Notes: generated from the sequence alone by a model not told the origin. A stretch of 64,000 nt of DNA from Tricholoma matsutake (GCA_026075535.2 AP026544.2:1054001-1118000), one strand, 5' to 3'; positions 11,753 to 23,100 are shown, counted from the first letter of the stretch. Made by a program: numbers and translations.

Positions 11753-12232
11753 TGGTTGTTGATGGGTAGGCAAGAGGAGAATAAATGAGAGCAACAGCCC
11801 ATGGCAGTTTTCCCTATCAAAAAAAAAGTGGAAGTCCATTCCTGATCATCAGGGACAGACTACACTATCTCTGGAAGGCAGGAATCAAGGTGAATACTCA
11901 CAGTCAATCCACATGGGGGAATGATAGGGTAGCAGCATGGTATTTGAGGTAGATATCTATGATAATAGTGAGGGGAAGAATCTGGGAGAAGAAGGGAAAA
12001 AAGGGAAGAATGTACACAAGGCTATATAAATATCCTATGGAAATAGCCAAGAGTAAACAAGCATGAGAATGCATAAGTCATGAGGCTTACATGTACATAT
12101 CAATGTGTTCAAAATAAAATTCTCATGTGTAGCATAATTTAGTGTAATTTAGTGTAATTCAGTGTAACTCCGCATAATTCAACATAATAAAATGAAAATG
12201 AAATTTTATTAGGTAATGGGCTGTTTCCTAAC
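11753..12232. repeat. LTR-like sequence, probably the 5' LTR region of Gyp-A
   Basis: The last 165 bp (12068-12232) closely resemble the end of the Gyp-E LTRs: AATAAAATTCTCATG, TGTAGCATAATTT, ACATAATAAAAT, TTTATTAGGTAATGGG and a TTTCCTAACA terminus. It lies on the 5' side of minus-strand Gyp-A. The left boundary was not found, because the LINE separates it from the gag leader. It could instead be an older solo LTR of the Gyp-E type. Confidence 0.5.
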
Positions 12233-12958
12233 ATTTAGAAACATAAAATATTTTCTAAATTGCTCAAATGGGATTACTGATGTCAAATGTAGACAAACTA
12301 GTCAGAGCCGTTAGCAGACTCTAAAAGATGCCCTCTTTCAAACATTAAATCTGGAGGTGTGACCCCCCCTTCCAGAAAATCTGGGTTTTGGATATTGCCA
12401 TGGGTGCCACTGCTGCCACCATTGCCAAGGCACCCAAACTCAAACCAAACTTGGTACTCTGAGTCTGCTAAGATGGCCAGTGCACCACCTGTACATCCCC
12501 CCAAAATAGGATGTGAGGGTTCATTTGATCCACAGGATGTGCTGGGAGGCATGTGCAGGATACTCACAAGGTAGACCAGTGCTCACTTGGTGATGACTCA
12601 GGGCAAAAAACTGACTCAGCACCTGCCATGACCACTGCTGCAAGCAACCACCTGTAGGTTGGATAGGAGGAACAACTTGGGTGGCAAGAAGGACTGGGAG
12701 GAGAATGACAGTGAGAGAACAAGGTGACTGGCCAACATCCATTGATGGAACAGTGGGACAACAATAGAGACAACAGTGCCCAACACTGATCCCTTGAACC
12801 CTTTCCTTCACATGAGATTTTTGATTAGTTTTGCTGCCCCAGTACTTAGTAATATTACTGCTTCCCTGGCATTTGGTGAGGGAGGTCAAATAAATTTCTT
12901 AGAACTCATGTCGTAGCCCTTATGCAAATGAGAAAAACATAATTGGTCAAATAGTATT
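12233..12958. other. Intergenic, with a sequence related in inverse to 17690-17770
   Basis: No gene is recognised. The stretch around 12360-12460, read on the minus strand, resembles 17690-17770 read on the plus strand (shared CAGTGGCAC..CATGGCA and CCCAGAT words). Related sequence therefore flanks Cop-A in opposite orientations. The remainder is unassigned. Confidence 0.4.
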
Positions 12959-13150
12959 TGTTAGAGGATGACCCCAACGTGTTGAAGCGAGGTGGAGTGG
13001 CACTGGAATGATCAGGCGGGTAGATACAAGTGTGACCTGGTCACAGAGGCAACCCCCTAATGAGTCTTGCCCTGTACCAGGTATGTGCCACATTTAAATC
13101 TAATGTACAAGGAAATATCTAATGAGTCTTGCCCCATACCAGAATTAACA
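12959..13150 (+). repeat. Cop-A 5' LTR
   Basis: 192 bp, TGTTAGAGG...GAATTAACA, preceded by GTATT (12954-12958). It aligns over its full length with the 3' LTR. An internal near-repeat AATGAGTCTTGCCC...TACCAG occurs twice. Confidence 0.92.
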
Positions 13151-13170
13151 GGTTATTGGGCCCTGGTAGC
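13151..13170 (+). promoter_or_regulatory. Cop-A candidate primer-binding site
   Basis: Directly after the LTR is GGTTATTGGGCCCTGGTAGC. GGTTAT-GGGCCC resembles the complement of the initiator-tRNA anticodon arm used by some copia elements (with one extra T). TGGTAGC matches the complement of an initiator-tRNA 3' end. Which one is used cannot be decided here. Confidence 0.5.
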
Positions 13171-13189
13171 AAATTCACTTACCTGCACA

Positions 13190-14760
13190 TTCACACCTCT
13201 AAATCCCAACAAAACACTACTCCTATTCATCATAACTGCTCCCTTCTCTGCACTGTCTTCCAAGCACCTGAAACTCAAAGAACTCACTGATGATGGTGTT
13301 ACCAACTCCTACAACAAGTTCAGCCACAAAGGAAAGCTAGAGCTCCAGGCCATGGGATACTGGAAATTCATTGAAGGGACCCAGTTGGCACTGCCAGTTA
13401 TGCCTCAGCTGAAATGGACCCAGAAGATCAGAGGTCCTGATGAGACTGGCACTACTTCTACCATTGTCATCACTGGCAACAAAATGGAATTTCAGAAAGC
13501 TACAGATGACACAGTACCTTGGCATGAAGGTGACCTCAAGGCTATCAATGCTATTATCCAAGCTATGCTGGGAACCAAATTGCAGTTCAGTCCGCAAAGA
13601 CTGCAAAAGAAGCCTGGGAGAGCCTCAAAGCTCAGTATCACTCTGTCAACATGATGAGGGTGACCCATCTCAAGTCCTATATTCTTGGATACAAGTTTGT
13701 TGACAGTTATAAGATGGCAAATTGGAGAGATGACATGCAGCGCATGTACCAGGAACTTTGCAATGTTGATGACAACACCTTACCCAATGATGAATTTGCA
13801 CATCATCTAGTAACAATGATGCCAATGAGTGATTGATGGAGATACCTCCACTCAGAGTTATCAAACAAAGTCTGTGGTGCAGCACCTGGCACACTAAACT
13901 CATCAGAAATCCTCGGGAAGCTTTGAGATGAAGATGAAGGAATCCAAGCATCCAACAACGAGCCATCAGTCCTCATGACTGCTCAGGCTGAATTCCTCCA
14001 ATCCAAGCCTGGCAGTAAATGCCCTTGTGACATCAAGGTCAATCAATCAATGCCTACTGCTCCCACCAGCAAACATGCTCATACTAGTTCTAAACTTCAA
14101 TGCACCAATCCTCACTGCCCTAACCCAAGAAGCTGTCACACTATCAACAATTGTTTCACCTTCAGCAGTGGTAAGTGTGGTGACTATCCTCCCTGGTGAA
14201 GTGGCCCATGGGACATCCATTTACACCCAGACAAATGGAGTGCAGAGACTAATTCTTGTTTCACAGGAGCAAAGAGGGGGGCAGCTCACATTGCCTCCAT
14301 TGATGATGCCAATGACTGTCCTTCATGCTCTTGCCCTGACCAACACTCTACCACAGACTCTGTGTTTACAATCTCTGCTAACCTCTCCACTGATGTTGTG
14401 GCATTGAACACTACTGCAGCCAAGGGGTGAATGTATTGGTGTTCAGCCACAGCTTTCAATGCTTCTACTCCCAAATCCAACATCAACCATTTCTTCCATG
14501 ATAATGGAGCCACAAGATCCATTTTTAATGACCGTGCATTCTTCTGATCCTACAATCACTTTGACACTGCAGTGAATGTCAACAGTTTGAACTCAGGTCT
14601 TTTGGCACTGGCACCTGCCGGAGGAATTGTACATCTGGAATCTATCGTCAATGGTTGCAAATTTATACTGGATATCTCTGATGCACTGCATATTCCCACT
14701 GCATGTGTAAATCTCATATCATGGCCTTGGACCAAAAAGGAGTCACCACTGTTACACACA
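13190..14760 (+). pseudogene. Cop-A gag and protease
   Basis: Frame runs from about 13190 through KHLKLKELTDDG and AMGYWKFIEGTQL (capsid-like), then shifts near 13600 to MMRVTHLKSYILGYKF. A Cys/His cluster CTNPHCPNPRSCHTINNC (about 14100-14155) is a stretched zinc knuckle. FFHDNGATRSIFNDR (about 14494) is the protease loop with DNG in place of DSG. TGA stops stand for Arg at about 13834, 13925, 14428 and 14545. An apparent start at 13067 lies inside the LTR and is not taken as the true start. Confidence 0.75.
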
Positions 14761-15484
14761 ATGGGAAGATAGAGTTGTCAAAAAATGGTCAAGTGATCAC
14801 CCAAGGCAGACTGTGGAAGGGCTTGTACCATCTCAATCTTACTCCCATTCAACAGAACACTCCCGCTACTATCACTTCCCATAGTCTCCTATCCCGCATT
14901 GAACCTACCCCACTTATCCAGCGCCTCAGCTCTTTGTCTATGTCCACAGCTTTGCAAGCGATGAACACTGTATCTGACAAGGCAGATTTTTACACCGCCT
15001 GATGGGTCATATAGGCATTAAAGGACTCAAAGAAGCCACAACTGGTCTCTCCTGGGATGAGACACATATCCCTTCATGCCAGATTTGTGCTCTTGCTAAC
15101 ATCAAGCACCTACCCTTCCCAAAATCAGTGACTTCCTGTGCTGAGTGTCCTTTGTATCGCATTCACTCTGATATCTGTGGTCCTTTTCCAACTGGTTATG
15201 GTGTATACCGCTACTTCATCCTTTTTATCAATGACTATGCACAATTTACTCTTATATTCTTCCTCAAACAATGTTCTGACACCCTTAAAGTATTTATTGA
15301 ATATCGTTCAGCCATTGAAAAATTCTTCAGAGCCTCAATCATCTTCCTTCGCATTGACAATGCCCCCAAATACATTTGTGGTCAGTTCAATGACTATTGC
15401 AAGGCAAACAGCATATCATTGTACCTGATGCATCGCTACAGAATGGTGTTTCTGAATGAGCAAACCTTACTGTCACCCAGATGA
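14703..15484 (+). pseudogene. Cop-A integrase
   Basis: The GAG-pre-integrase His/Cys box is recognisable as MGHIGIKGLKEA...CQICALANIKH (15002-15110). SDICGPFPTGYG (about 15168) holds the first catalytic Asp and IDNAPKYICGQF (about 15354) the second. The Glu region near 15450 is degraded. Frameshifts lie near 15000 and 15480. It would insert Cop-A cDNA; this copy is dead. Confidence 0.82.
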
Positions 15485-15556
15485 TGCGTGCCATGCTCCT
15501 TGATGGCAATTTGCCAGACTACTTCTGGCCTCTAGCCACTGTGTGCATATCAAAAT

Positions 15557-15880
15557 TTGTGTTCCACACTCAGCTCTCCCCACACACTCTATGCCATTCA
15601 TGTTGTATTCCATGACATGCCTGCACCAGAGTCCCCACAATGGGACAGCAAATTCTGGGATGATGTCCCTATGGACATGACAACCCCATTCAGATTGGCT
15701 TATGGTGACCAAATTGTGGAGATACTAGAGGGTGAATTGATCCCTAGGTATGTGCCATGTACTTGCCCAGCGAATGCCACTGATGATGCCCATTGCAGAT
15801 GCAATGAAGACCACAATGGTAGTACCCCTGAAAGGGAAGAGGGTGAATTGATCCCTAGGTATGTCATATGTTAATGCTTC
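15557..15880 (+). pseudogene. Cop-A linker between integrase and RT with a direct repeat
   Basis: The frame carries APESPQWDSKFWDD and then EGELIPRYV twice, the second copy about 112 bp downstream of the first (15730 and 15842). Between the copies lies a Cys-rich stretch (CTCPANATDDAHCRC). The repeat looks like a local duplication in an unstructured linker. Confidence 0.6.
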
Positions 15881-17440
15881 CCTCACTGAATCCATTGACA
15901 ATCCCAATGCTCGCAATCCTGTCACCATCCATGAGGCCAAATTATCAATTTATTGGACTGAATGGCCGGCAGCAATGTATGAAGAACTAGAAGGGCTGAA
16001 GGCAAAGGGCATCTATGAAGAAGTTGAACATTTGCCACAAGGAAGGAAGGCCATTGGTAATAAATGGGTTCTCCATATCAAGCACGACAAGGATTTCAAG
16101 ATCACTCACTTCAAATCCCAGCTTGTTGCCAAAGGATTCACCCAGATCCCCAGCCAAGATTTCACTTTCACCTTTGCACCCACTGCACATTGGGAGTCCA
16201 TCTGCACTCTCCTTACACTCACCACAATTTATGACTGGGAGCTGCGACAAGTTGGCATCAAAACTGCATTCCTTAATGTCCCTCTCGATGAGGAGATCTA
16301 CATGCACAAACCCAATATAATGGGTTCTGGATACTGGCATCTATGAAAGGGGCTTTATGGCCTTAGACAGTCTGGTCACCAATGGTACCTGGATCTCAAC
16401 TCAAAGCTGGAATCCATTGGCTTCAGGTGTATAGAACCCAAGTGGAACATTCACATTTGCAGAAGTCTCAAGGCACAGACAATTGCAGCCACAAACATCA
16501 ACAACATGCTCCTCTCCTCTACCACCATAGCCAAGTCAGACACCATAGTTGCAGACATATCTAATCACTACAAAATTACTGACAATTGCAATGTCAACTT
16601 CCACCTTGGCTGCGCTATCATTCACTGGCAGACACGTGGTGCAATAAAAGTGCACCAAGAAGCTTTTACTGTCTCTATCCTACACAATGCTGGAATAAAG
16701 AACAGCAAGCCTGGCAGTACACCCATGAATCCGGGCATCAGGTTGACATCTGAGATGTGCCCCACCATGGATGCAGAGAAGACACAAGTCTATGCCCTCT
16801 TCCCATACTGCATGATTGTTGGGAAGTGCCTTTTGGTGTGCACTGGCCCAGATATTTCTTACACCGTCTGTGAACTAGCCCACTTCATGTCTAATGATGG
16901 AGAAGGTCACATCCTAACACTTAAACACCTCCTCTGTTACCTTTCAGGAATGCATTTGCATGGCCTTCTGTTAGGGAAGAAGGATGCTCCATACCCCACA
17001 TTTCATGCTCTCTCAGACTCAGACTGGGGCATGGGCAATGGACAAAAATTAATCTCAGGTTTCTTCATCATGCTGGGTGACTCTCTGCTATCCTGGAGCT
17101 CGAAACAACAGGTCATCATTGTGTTATCATCCTGTGAGTCCGAGTATTTATCCACCACCCAATGCACCAAAGATATTCTTTGGTTTCATAATTTTTTTGA
17201 TGCACTCAGTTTCCCTCAAATATCCACAACTATCCTACTCTGCGACAATCAAGCCACTATTTCCTGCACCCATGACCCTCATGTTCATACATGAATGAAA
17301 CATATCCACATATGTGCACATTTTATTTGTGACTGCATCAACAAGAAATCAATTGATGTGGTCTACATCTCAAACCAATCCACCATCACTGATCTCCTCA
17401 CCAAAACACTCGCCAAAGTCCTACAAAACTGTTGGTGTGA
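15861..17440 (+). pseudogene. Cop-A reverse transcriptase and RNase H
   Basis: RT fingers: NKWVLHIKHD, LVAKGFTQ and VGIKTAFLNVPLDEEIYM (about 16060-16310). After a TGA (Arg) comes KGLYGLRQSG. The catalytic box is INNM at 16497-16508 instead of VDDM, both Asp being Asn. RNase H: SDSDWGMG (about 17018), SSCESEYLS (about 17130) and LCDNQATISC (about 17240). A TGA at 17292 precedes KHIHICAHFI. The end TDLLTKTLAK at about 17390 is the usual copia C-terminus. Confidence 0.87.
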
Positions 17441-17463
17441 CCTGTTACGACTCGACCACGGTC

Positions 17464-17472
17464 AAGGGGGGG
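17464..17472 (+). promoter_or_regulatory. Cop-A polypurine tract
   Basis: AAGGGGGGG lies immediately before the 3' LTR, the expected position of the plus-strand primer. Confidence 0.75.
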
Positions 17473-17664
17473 TGTTGGAGGGTGACCCTGATGCATTGAA
17501 GCGAGGTGGAGTGGCACTGGAATGATCAGGTGGGTAGATACAAGTGTGACCTGGTCATGGAGGTAAGCCCCTAATGAGTCTTGCCCCATACCAGGTATGT
17601 GTCACATGTAAATCTAACATACAGGGCAATATCTAATGAGTGTTGCCCCATACCAGAATTAACA
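17473..17664 (+). repeat. Cop-A 3' LTR
   Basis: 192 bp, followed by GTATT (17665-17669), the same 5 bp as before the 5' LTR. It differs from the 5' LTR mainly by transitions. Confidence 0.92.
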
Positions 17665-18064
17665 GTATTGCTCCCAGACCTCTCAGATCAGATGTGGACA
17701 CTTGTGGGACTGGTGGTGGCAGTGGCACTCATGGCATTTTCCAAGACCCAGATGTTCAACCCCATTCCAGACTAAAAACACAATCTAAATGGTTGTGTCA
17801 GCAATTTCATCACCCACACAGGTGCCCTCACCCTGAATCAGCTCCATCCATCTGATGGAACCCATCATGTCCCTGTCATCCTCCTTGTCTCCTCATCATT
17901 GTTTTGTGCACCATCCCCCATGCCAACTCTTCCTTTGCTGTGAACAGATGAAGACTGCACTCCCTTCAATGCTCCAAACAATGGTGCCTCCTCAAATTGT
18001 TGCTCTTCCAACATAGCCTAGAGCTTAAAAAACAGAACAGATCTGGGTCATAGCAAAACATTAT
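17665..18064. other. Intergenic flank of Cop-A
   Basis: No gene is recognised. It includes the partner of the inverted-related stretch at 12360-12460. Confidence 0.4.
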
Positions 18065-18497
18065 CTATTTGCAACCACCAAACTGATGTTTCATCAAAAA
18101 AGTTGTACAGCCACTCCAGAAATTCACACACACCAAAATGAGTAAGAGGATGAAATCAACACAAGTTGTGTGCTGCCTACAAGTTCCTCCACTGCATATT
18201 ATTGTTAGCTCTTTGCTGTATATGCAATGTTTGAGTAATTCACAAGTATTGCATGCAAATTGTCTACCAGAAATATGTTGCAGAAGGTGTTGAGCAATGA
18301 GGACTTGGTAGAGTATAACGGACTTATTATTGCAAACTATGTATGATGAATATTTATATAACCTATTGATACATTGATTGGTAATCATAATCAGTAATTA
18401 GAATGTCCCACTATTAATAATCTGTGGGTGCATCATTACTAACTATGGACATGGAAGTGTCAGTGTCACCTTAATACACCATTCACTTATTCAACAG
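18065..18497 (-). repeat. Putative 3' LTR of Cop-B
   Basis: On the minus strand, sequence starting TGTTGAATAAGTG follows the purine-rich AAGAGGGTCC and the end of the copia RNase H, as a 3' LTR should. It contains a TATATAAATA box near 18350. The distal end was not located and there is no partner LTR in the window. Confidence 0.4.
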
Positions 18498-18876
18498 GAC
18501 CCTCTTGACACCTACATCATACCTATCCACTTAATAAGGCCCTCATGTTTAGATCTTGGTAGTGCCTTGGTAAATATGTTGGCTAAGTTGTCATCCATCA
18601 TGCAGTACTGAATGTCGACCTTGTGAGAGATTAATTTTTTGTGTATGGATGTTGATGTGTTTTGTGCAGCTATCATTGATAGCATTGTTGGAGTAGTTAA
18701 TTGTGCCTTGGTTATCTACATTGAGTTTGGTGGGGCCTGGGTACAGGATGCCAAGTTCAGAAGTAAGCATCCATAGCCATATGACTTGGCATGTTGCTAG
18801 ACTTTCCACCATGTATTTGGCTTCCATTGATGATAGCGCCACCATGCTTCTTTGATTGCCAAGATATTGGGCCACC

Positions 18877-19720
18877 ATGAATCTATAGGGAGTTTGCTTA
18901 AGCAACCTAAAATGTAGGTGCACGGCTTGCATAAGTATAAGTCAGCTTAAGCACATATTGCCTGTAATATTGTATGCACAGAAACAATAATTGAACACCC
19001 TGAGCTCATGTCCTGTCTCAACCATGCTGCTAAAGCACCCTCCCTGCTCAAGCACCCTCCCCACTCAAGCACCCCCACTCAAGCATCCTCCTGCTCAAGT
19101 ACTATCCCCACTCCCCACTCAAGCACCCTCCTGCTCAAGCACCCACCTTGCTCAAGCATGCTCTCTGCTCAAGCATGCTCTCTGCTCAAGCAAGCTCCCC
19201 ACTCAAGCAGACCCACCAAGCTTGAGCACCCTTCCTGCTCAAGCACCTCCAATCTCAAAACAGGAATAGGACTACTTAATGTGCTTAAGCACTGAGCACT
19301 CAATAAGCATCTTAAGCAGTCCATGAGCCAGCTTATAAACAAGCACAGCTTAAGCACCCAATTAAGGTGCCAAACAAATAACAATAATATAAATATGTCT
19401 CTACTGACACTTCCACCCTTTGGAAACCATATATTATGGCCTCAAATTGCTTCATTCCGTATTATGTGGACTTTTCTTGTGCAGGCAGTAGCAGCATAAC
19501 CAGTGTTTAACATAATGTGGTGAACTTTGAACTTTGAACACCTGACTAAATTGATGAACTAAATTGATGACTAAGTCTGAGTTTGATTCAAAGTTTATGT
19601 GGGTTAAGCATTGTTCAAAGGGCTTAATGAGCTTAAGGAGATATGGTGCTTAAGCCAACTTATACTTAAGCAAGCCGTGCATCTACATCTAAGGTTACTT
19701 AAGCAAACATCCTGTGGTGC
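18877..19720. mobile_element. 844-bp TIR element with 10-bp duplication (MULE-like candidate)
   Basis: The insertion splits Cop-B RNase H. It is flanked by the exact direct repeat TTGGGCCACC (18867-18876 and 19721-19730). The inverted ends (about 55 bp) share GTTTGCTTAAG, ATGTAG and TGCACGGCTTGC; the outermost 10-15 bp differ. Removing it with one duplicate restores the RNase H spacing. CTTAAGCA motifs crowd both ends. No transposase is present. A 9-11-bp duplication with long TIRs suggests Mutator-like; assignment is tentative. Confidence 0.75.
19016..19260. repeat. Degenerate CTCAAGCA minisatellite
   Basis: About fourteen copies of CTCAAGCA spaced 11-20 bp apart, with CCC/CTCC fillers, lie inside the 844-bp TIR element. 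The motif is one base from the CTTAAGCA of the terminal repeats, so the array may have grown from subterminal motifs. Confidence 0.75.
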
Positions 19721-20479
19721 TTGGGCCACCTGCCATTTGGAAGCAGTATCCAGAAATGGATTTTTGATCATTAGTGTTTGATCCCCAATCAACATCCAAG
19801 TAAGCAATGGGTTCGACTTCCCTCCTTTTTTGGTAAACAATACCAAGATTGCGAGTGCCATTAAGATACTGGAATATGTGTTTGATGGCAGTCCAATGGG
19901 TGGTTCCAGGGTTGCTCATGAACTGGCTGAGTGTTTTCACTGCAAATGAGATGTTGGGTCATGTACCAATTGTTACATACATGAGTGATCCAATTGTGCT
20001 GTGGTATTTGGGGATATCATGACATTCATTGGCGGGTGTTTTGATTAGTTTGATATTTGGGTCCAATGGTGTGCTGACAGGGTGTGAGTCTGTCATTCCA
20101 AATTTCTCCAGAACCCTTTTTATATACTGGGACTGTGTGATTTTGAGGGTACTAGCCTTCATGTCCCTTTCCAGCTCCAATCCCATGATCTGCTTTCCCT
20201 CCCCCAGGTCCATGATTATGAAGAACTTTGACAGCTTGGCTTTCATTCCCATGATCACATTGATGTCTGATCCAAGAATGGTCATGTTGTCAATGTAAAC
20301 TGAAGTGATGATCAGATTTTGATTGGTATGCCTGATATAGATGCATTGATTGGAGAAAAGCTGCATGAAGTTCATCTGCAGGAATGTCTGGTTGAGTTCG
20401 TTGTTTTAGGCTCGGCCAGCCTGTTTCAGCCCATAGAGAGGGCATAATAACTGAGGTCTTTACTGTCCCCCATATACTC

Positions 20480-20803
20480 TGCACAAATTCCACATGGACA
20501 AGAGGGTCCCAGAAGCAATGGTTTTAGTTGTGATGAAGCTGCACAGAATCCACGCAGAGTCCATGCAGAGTCCACGCAGAGTCTGTGCAGAATCACTCAG
20601 ACACTCAGATTTCACTAGGACAGTCCATGTAGAATTTATATTACTTGGATGCAGACAGACTCCAGTCTGCACACAGTCCATGCAGAGTGTGCAAAGTTCA
20701 AATACATTGAAGACTGTGTCAGAAAAGTAAATACAACACACAAGGATTGAACTTGCGACAATGTGATCATCAAACAACATCAACACTTAACCACTACACC
20801 AAC
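20480..20803 (-). mobile_element. tRNA-derived SINE candidate
   Basis: Read on the minus strand, 20803-20790 gives GTTGGTGTAGTGGTTAAG, close to a pol III A box. 20752-20744 gives GTTCAATCC, a good B box, with about 40 bp between them. The downstream body holds a tandem CCAYGCAGAGT repeat (20551-20600 on the plus strand). The tRNA-like part lacks a clean acceptor stem, so a functional tRNA is unlikely. Its 3' end abuts the truncated end of Cop-B RT. The 3' boundary and TSD were not established. Confidence 0.55.
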
Positions 20804-21575
20804 ACAATGTACTAATATCACCAAACATAGCTCTGTAAGTACTATTCATGTCATGTGCATAGTAATACATGTCAACAATGATTGTTGATCAATGACCACC
20901 ACAACCGCTGCACATGCAATGGGGAGTTTTTTTCTTTTCTTTTTTGTGTATACTTACTAATTGTACTATTTTAGGGAACAAGGGAGGGATGAGATGACAA
21001 TGGGAGGGTGGGAGTGAGACAATGGGACGTAGGCCCAAATGACAACTGTCATTTGGTCCCCGCTAAGTTTTTTTTTCTTATCATAATAACTACCTAACCG
21101 TATTTTTCTTTTATAGGTTCTAAACTACTGGTCACAACAAGTGACAATGCAAAATGACACATGCCCACCCCATGCCCATGAGCAACTGCTCATGAGGTGG
21201 TTCACAGGTGTACCCTATGACAAGGACAAGGGAGATGATGAATGAGCACCACCCACCTCCAGCCCCATGAGCAACTGCTCATGGGGTGGATGGTGGGTGG
21301 AACAGACAGGGGGATGGGGAAACAAGACAACAAGGGAGGAGGGGGGATGATGATGTGGTAGGGTGACGAGTCCCACTTGTCAACCCCACCATTTCCAACA
21401 TTTCCCATGAAGTCTTTTGTTACACAATGACAACCTCATGTTGTTGTATATCCTTAATGTGTTCCTAAATCCTCGCTAGATTCATTTTACTGATTAGCCA
21501 TCCGATATTTTTATTTCTTAGATCTTTTATTTTATTTTTAGGATGACATTTCACCTATGTGACATGTCAGTCACG
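20804..21575. repeat. Non-coding repeat block with hairpin/intron-like module
   Basis: This block holds no ORF of note. At 21032-21059 a hairpin (GGCCCAAATGAC / GTCATTTGGTCC) is followed by a T-rich segment with CTAAC (21094-21098) and TAG at 21116 before GTTCTAAACTACTGG. Then come two GAGCAACTGCTC hairpins near 21180 and 21265. The order of parts matches hAT-1. The terminal repeats of a carrier element were not found. Confidence 0.55.
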
Positions 21576-21745
21576 CATTTTGCTCACATTTCCTTGCTTC
21601 CTTGGCCTCCACTTCGACAGCATCACCTGTTTTGAAGGATTGGTACTGGATGATGTTTCAACCACATTTTGCTCATGTTTCCTTGCTTCCTCGGCCTCCA
21701 TGCCAACAACATCACCTGGTTTGAAGGATCAGTACCAGTTTCCCC
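21576..21745. repeat. Tandem duplication, period 89 bp
   Basis: CATTTTGCTCA..TTTCCTTGCTTCC starts at 21576 and again at 21665. The copies share CATCACCTG and TTTGAAGGAT further along. There are two imperfect copies. Confidence 0.75.
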
Positions 21746-22353
21746 ATTTCATTTTCATTTACCTTTTATAGTTTTATTTCTGTGCCTATTTACTACAACA
21801 ATCTGTGACATCAAACTTGACACCTTCTCTTGGACTTCAGAATCACATCCCAAATATGACAATCCATTTTCCTTTCTTTTTCTGGTTGCTTGGACTGTTG
21901 GCACGAGAGAATGTGCATGATCAGTTTTCGCTTTGTAACTACAGATGTTTGTATTTAGGTGTCCTCCCACCTCTTGAATGGAGCAGCTCTTTTGATCCTG
22001 CCTTTTACACTCCTCTTGCTAAGCTTCTTCCACATCTCTCAAGTCTCCTGCACACCAAGGTGCAGGAATTAAGTTAAGTTCTCAAGTTCTCAAGTTCTCA
22101 TTTTTACAGGCTCCCCAGGCTCTCCCTACATTTAGTTATTATAAGTTTATCATTTTTATGTGACCAAACTCCTTTTCATTGAGTTATCGGCCTTTTGCAA
22201 GCCTTTGTTTGACATACATGAGCTCACTCATGTACGCGATCTGTACACCACATGACTCTGTTTATTGCATTGGTGATCCTTTGGGCTCTCCTGTCATGTT
22301 GATCCCACAGCCTCCTCTGGCTATACAAACTTCCCTTCCATCCATCAAACCTA

Positions 22354-22697
22354 GTGTTGCCTTGACCGACTTGGGGCATTTTTGTATTTCTAAAATAACT
22401 TGACACAATGCACTCAGCCTGCTTAGTGTTGAGAGAGGACCCATCGACTTTTGGGGCTCTCTATCTATGTAGATACTTTCAGAATTCTATACAATTTATC
22501 AGAATTGCTGGTTGACTTGCAAAAAATGAGTCAAATGCAATACCAATTCCAATAAATTGTATAGAATTCTGAAAGTATCTACATAGATAGAGAGCCCCAA
22601 AAGTCGATGGGTCCTCTCTCAACACTAAGCAGGCTGAGTGCACTGTGTCAAGTTATTTTAAAAATACAAAAATGCCCCAAGTCAGTCAAGGCAACAC
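22354..22697. mobile_element. TA-flanked foldback MITE (Tc1/mariner-like)
   Basis: A 344-bp element with TIRs of about 145 bp starting GTGTTGCCTTGAC and a central loop of about 50 bp (around 22500-22550). It is flanked by TA on both sides (22352-22353 and 22698-22699). It has no coding capacity. The arms are nearly identical, suggesting a fairly recent insertion. Confidence 0.85.
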
Positions 22698-22799
22698 TAA
22701 TCAACCCTCCCCACTCATATCCATATTCCTCTACATGTTTGTGCATGCTCCCTTACTTCTTTATTCATGATGTGACAACCTGGTCAACAGAACTTCCAA

Positions 22800-23100
22800 C
22801 AGACCATTTCCACTACAACAACAACGAGGGGAGGAGGGGGGACAACAATGAGACGGGACAGGGAGACAATGACAGGGGGGGAGATGAGATGAGACGACAA
22901 TGGGGGGGGGGGGGGAATGAGATGACACAACACAATGAGGGGGAGGTAACGAGATGACACAACACAGTGAGGGGGGGGAAACAAGACAACATGAGACCAC
23001 AAGGGGGGGGGGGGGGGAGGGGACAACGACAAGGAGATGGGGGAAGAGACAACAACACCTGCCCTGCACACACCTATGAGCATCTGCTCATAGGGTGGGT
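22800..23100. repeat. G-tract-rich sequence with GAGCATCTGCTC hairpin
   Basis: Runs of 6 to more than 12 G on the plus strand (near 22905, 22970 and 22995) alternate with GAGAC/ACAACA repeats. The end holds CTATGAGCATCTGCTCATAG (near 23070), a member of the hairpin family. The runs could form G-quadruplexes; the long apparent ORFs on the minus strand are Pro/Ser low-complexity shadows. Confidence 0.5.

Larger units (their letters stand above)
12959..17664 (+). mobile_element. Cop-A: Ty1/copia retrotransposon with both LTRs
   Basis: Two 192-bp LTRs (12959-13150 and 17473-17664) begin TGTT and end TTAACA. They are flanked by the 5-bp duplication GTATT. Internal order is gag, protease, integrase, RT, RNase H, as in Pseudoviridae-like elements. 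The coding region is broken by many stops and frameshifts, and the RT catalytic pair is lost. Confidence 0.93.
18498..20467 (-). pseudogene. Cop-B: copia RT and RNase H fragment
   Basis: Minus strand, 5' truncated. The RT part reads LKQ (about 20420), SVYIDNMTILGSD (20255-20300; YIDN where YVDD is expected), LGLELERDMKASTLKITQSQYIKRVLEKFGM (about 20090-20190) and STIGSLMY. RNase H: AYLDVDWGSN (about 19790) and, beyond an inserted element, VALSSMEAKYMVESLATCQ (about 18780-18840), LNVDNQGTINYSNN and NIFTKALPRSKHEGLIKW near 18520-18570. The stop is near 18511. The frame is otherwise well kept. Confidence 0.87.

Noticed and set aside
13067..13190. Gag start at ATG 13067 of Cop-A
   Set aside because: This ATG lies inside the 5' LTR, upstream of the primer site; the frame is open there by chance.
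19016..19260. CRISPR-like array
   Set aside because: Units are 8 bp with irregular 3-12-bp spacing, inside a TIR element; no repeat-spacer structure and no cas genes.
20740..20803. A functional tRNA gene on the minus strand
   Set aside because: A and B boxes are good but no acceptor stem or clear anticodon arm is present, and a repeat body follows; called a SINE.
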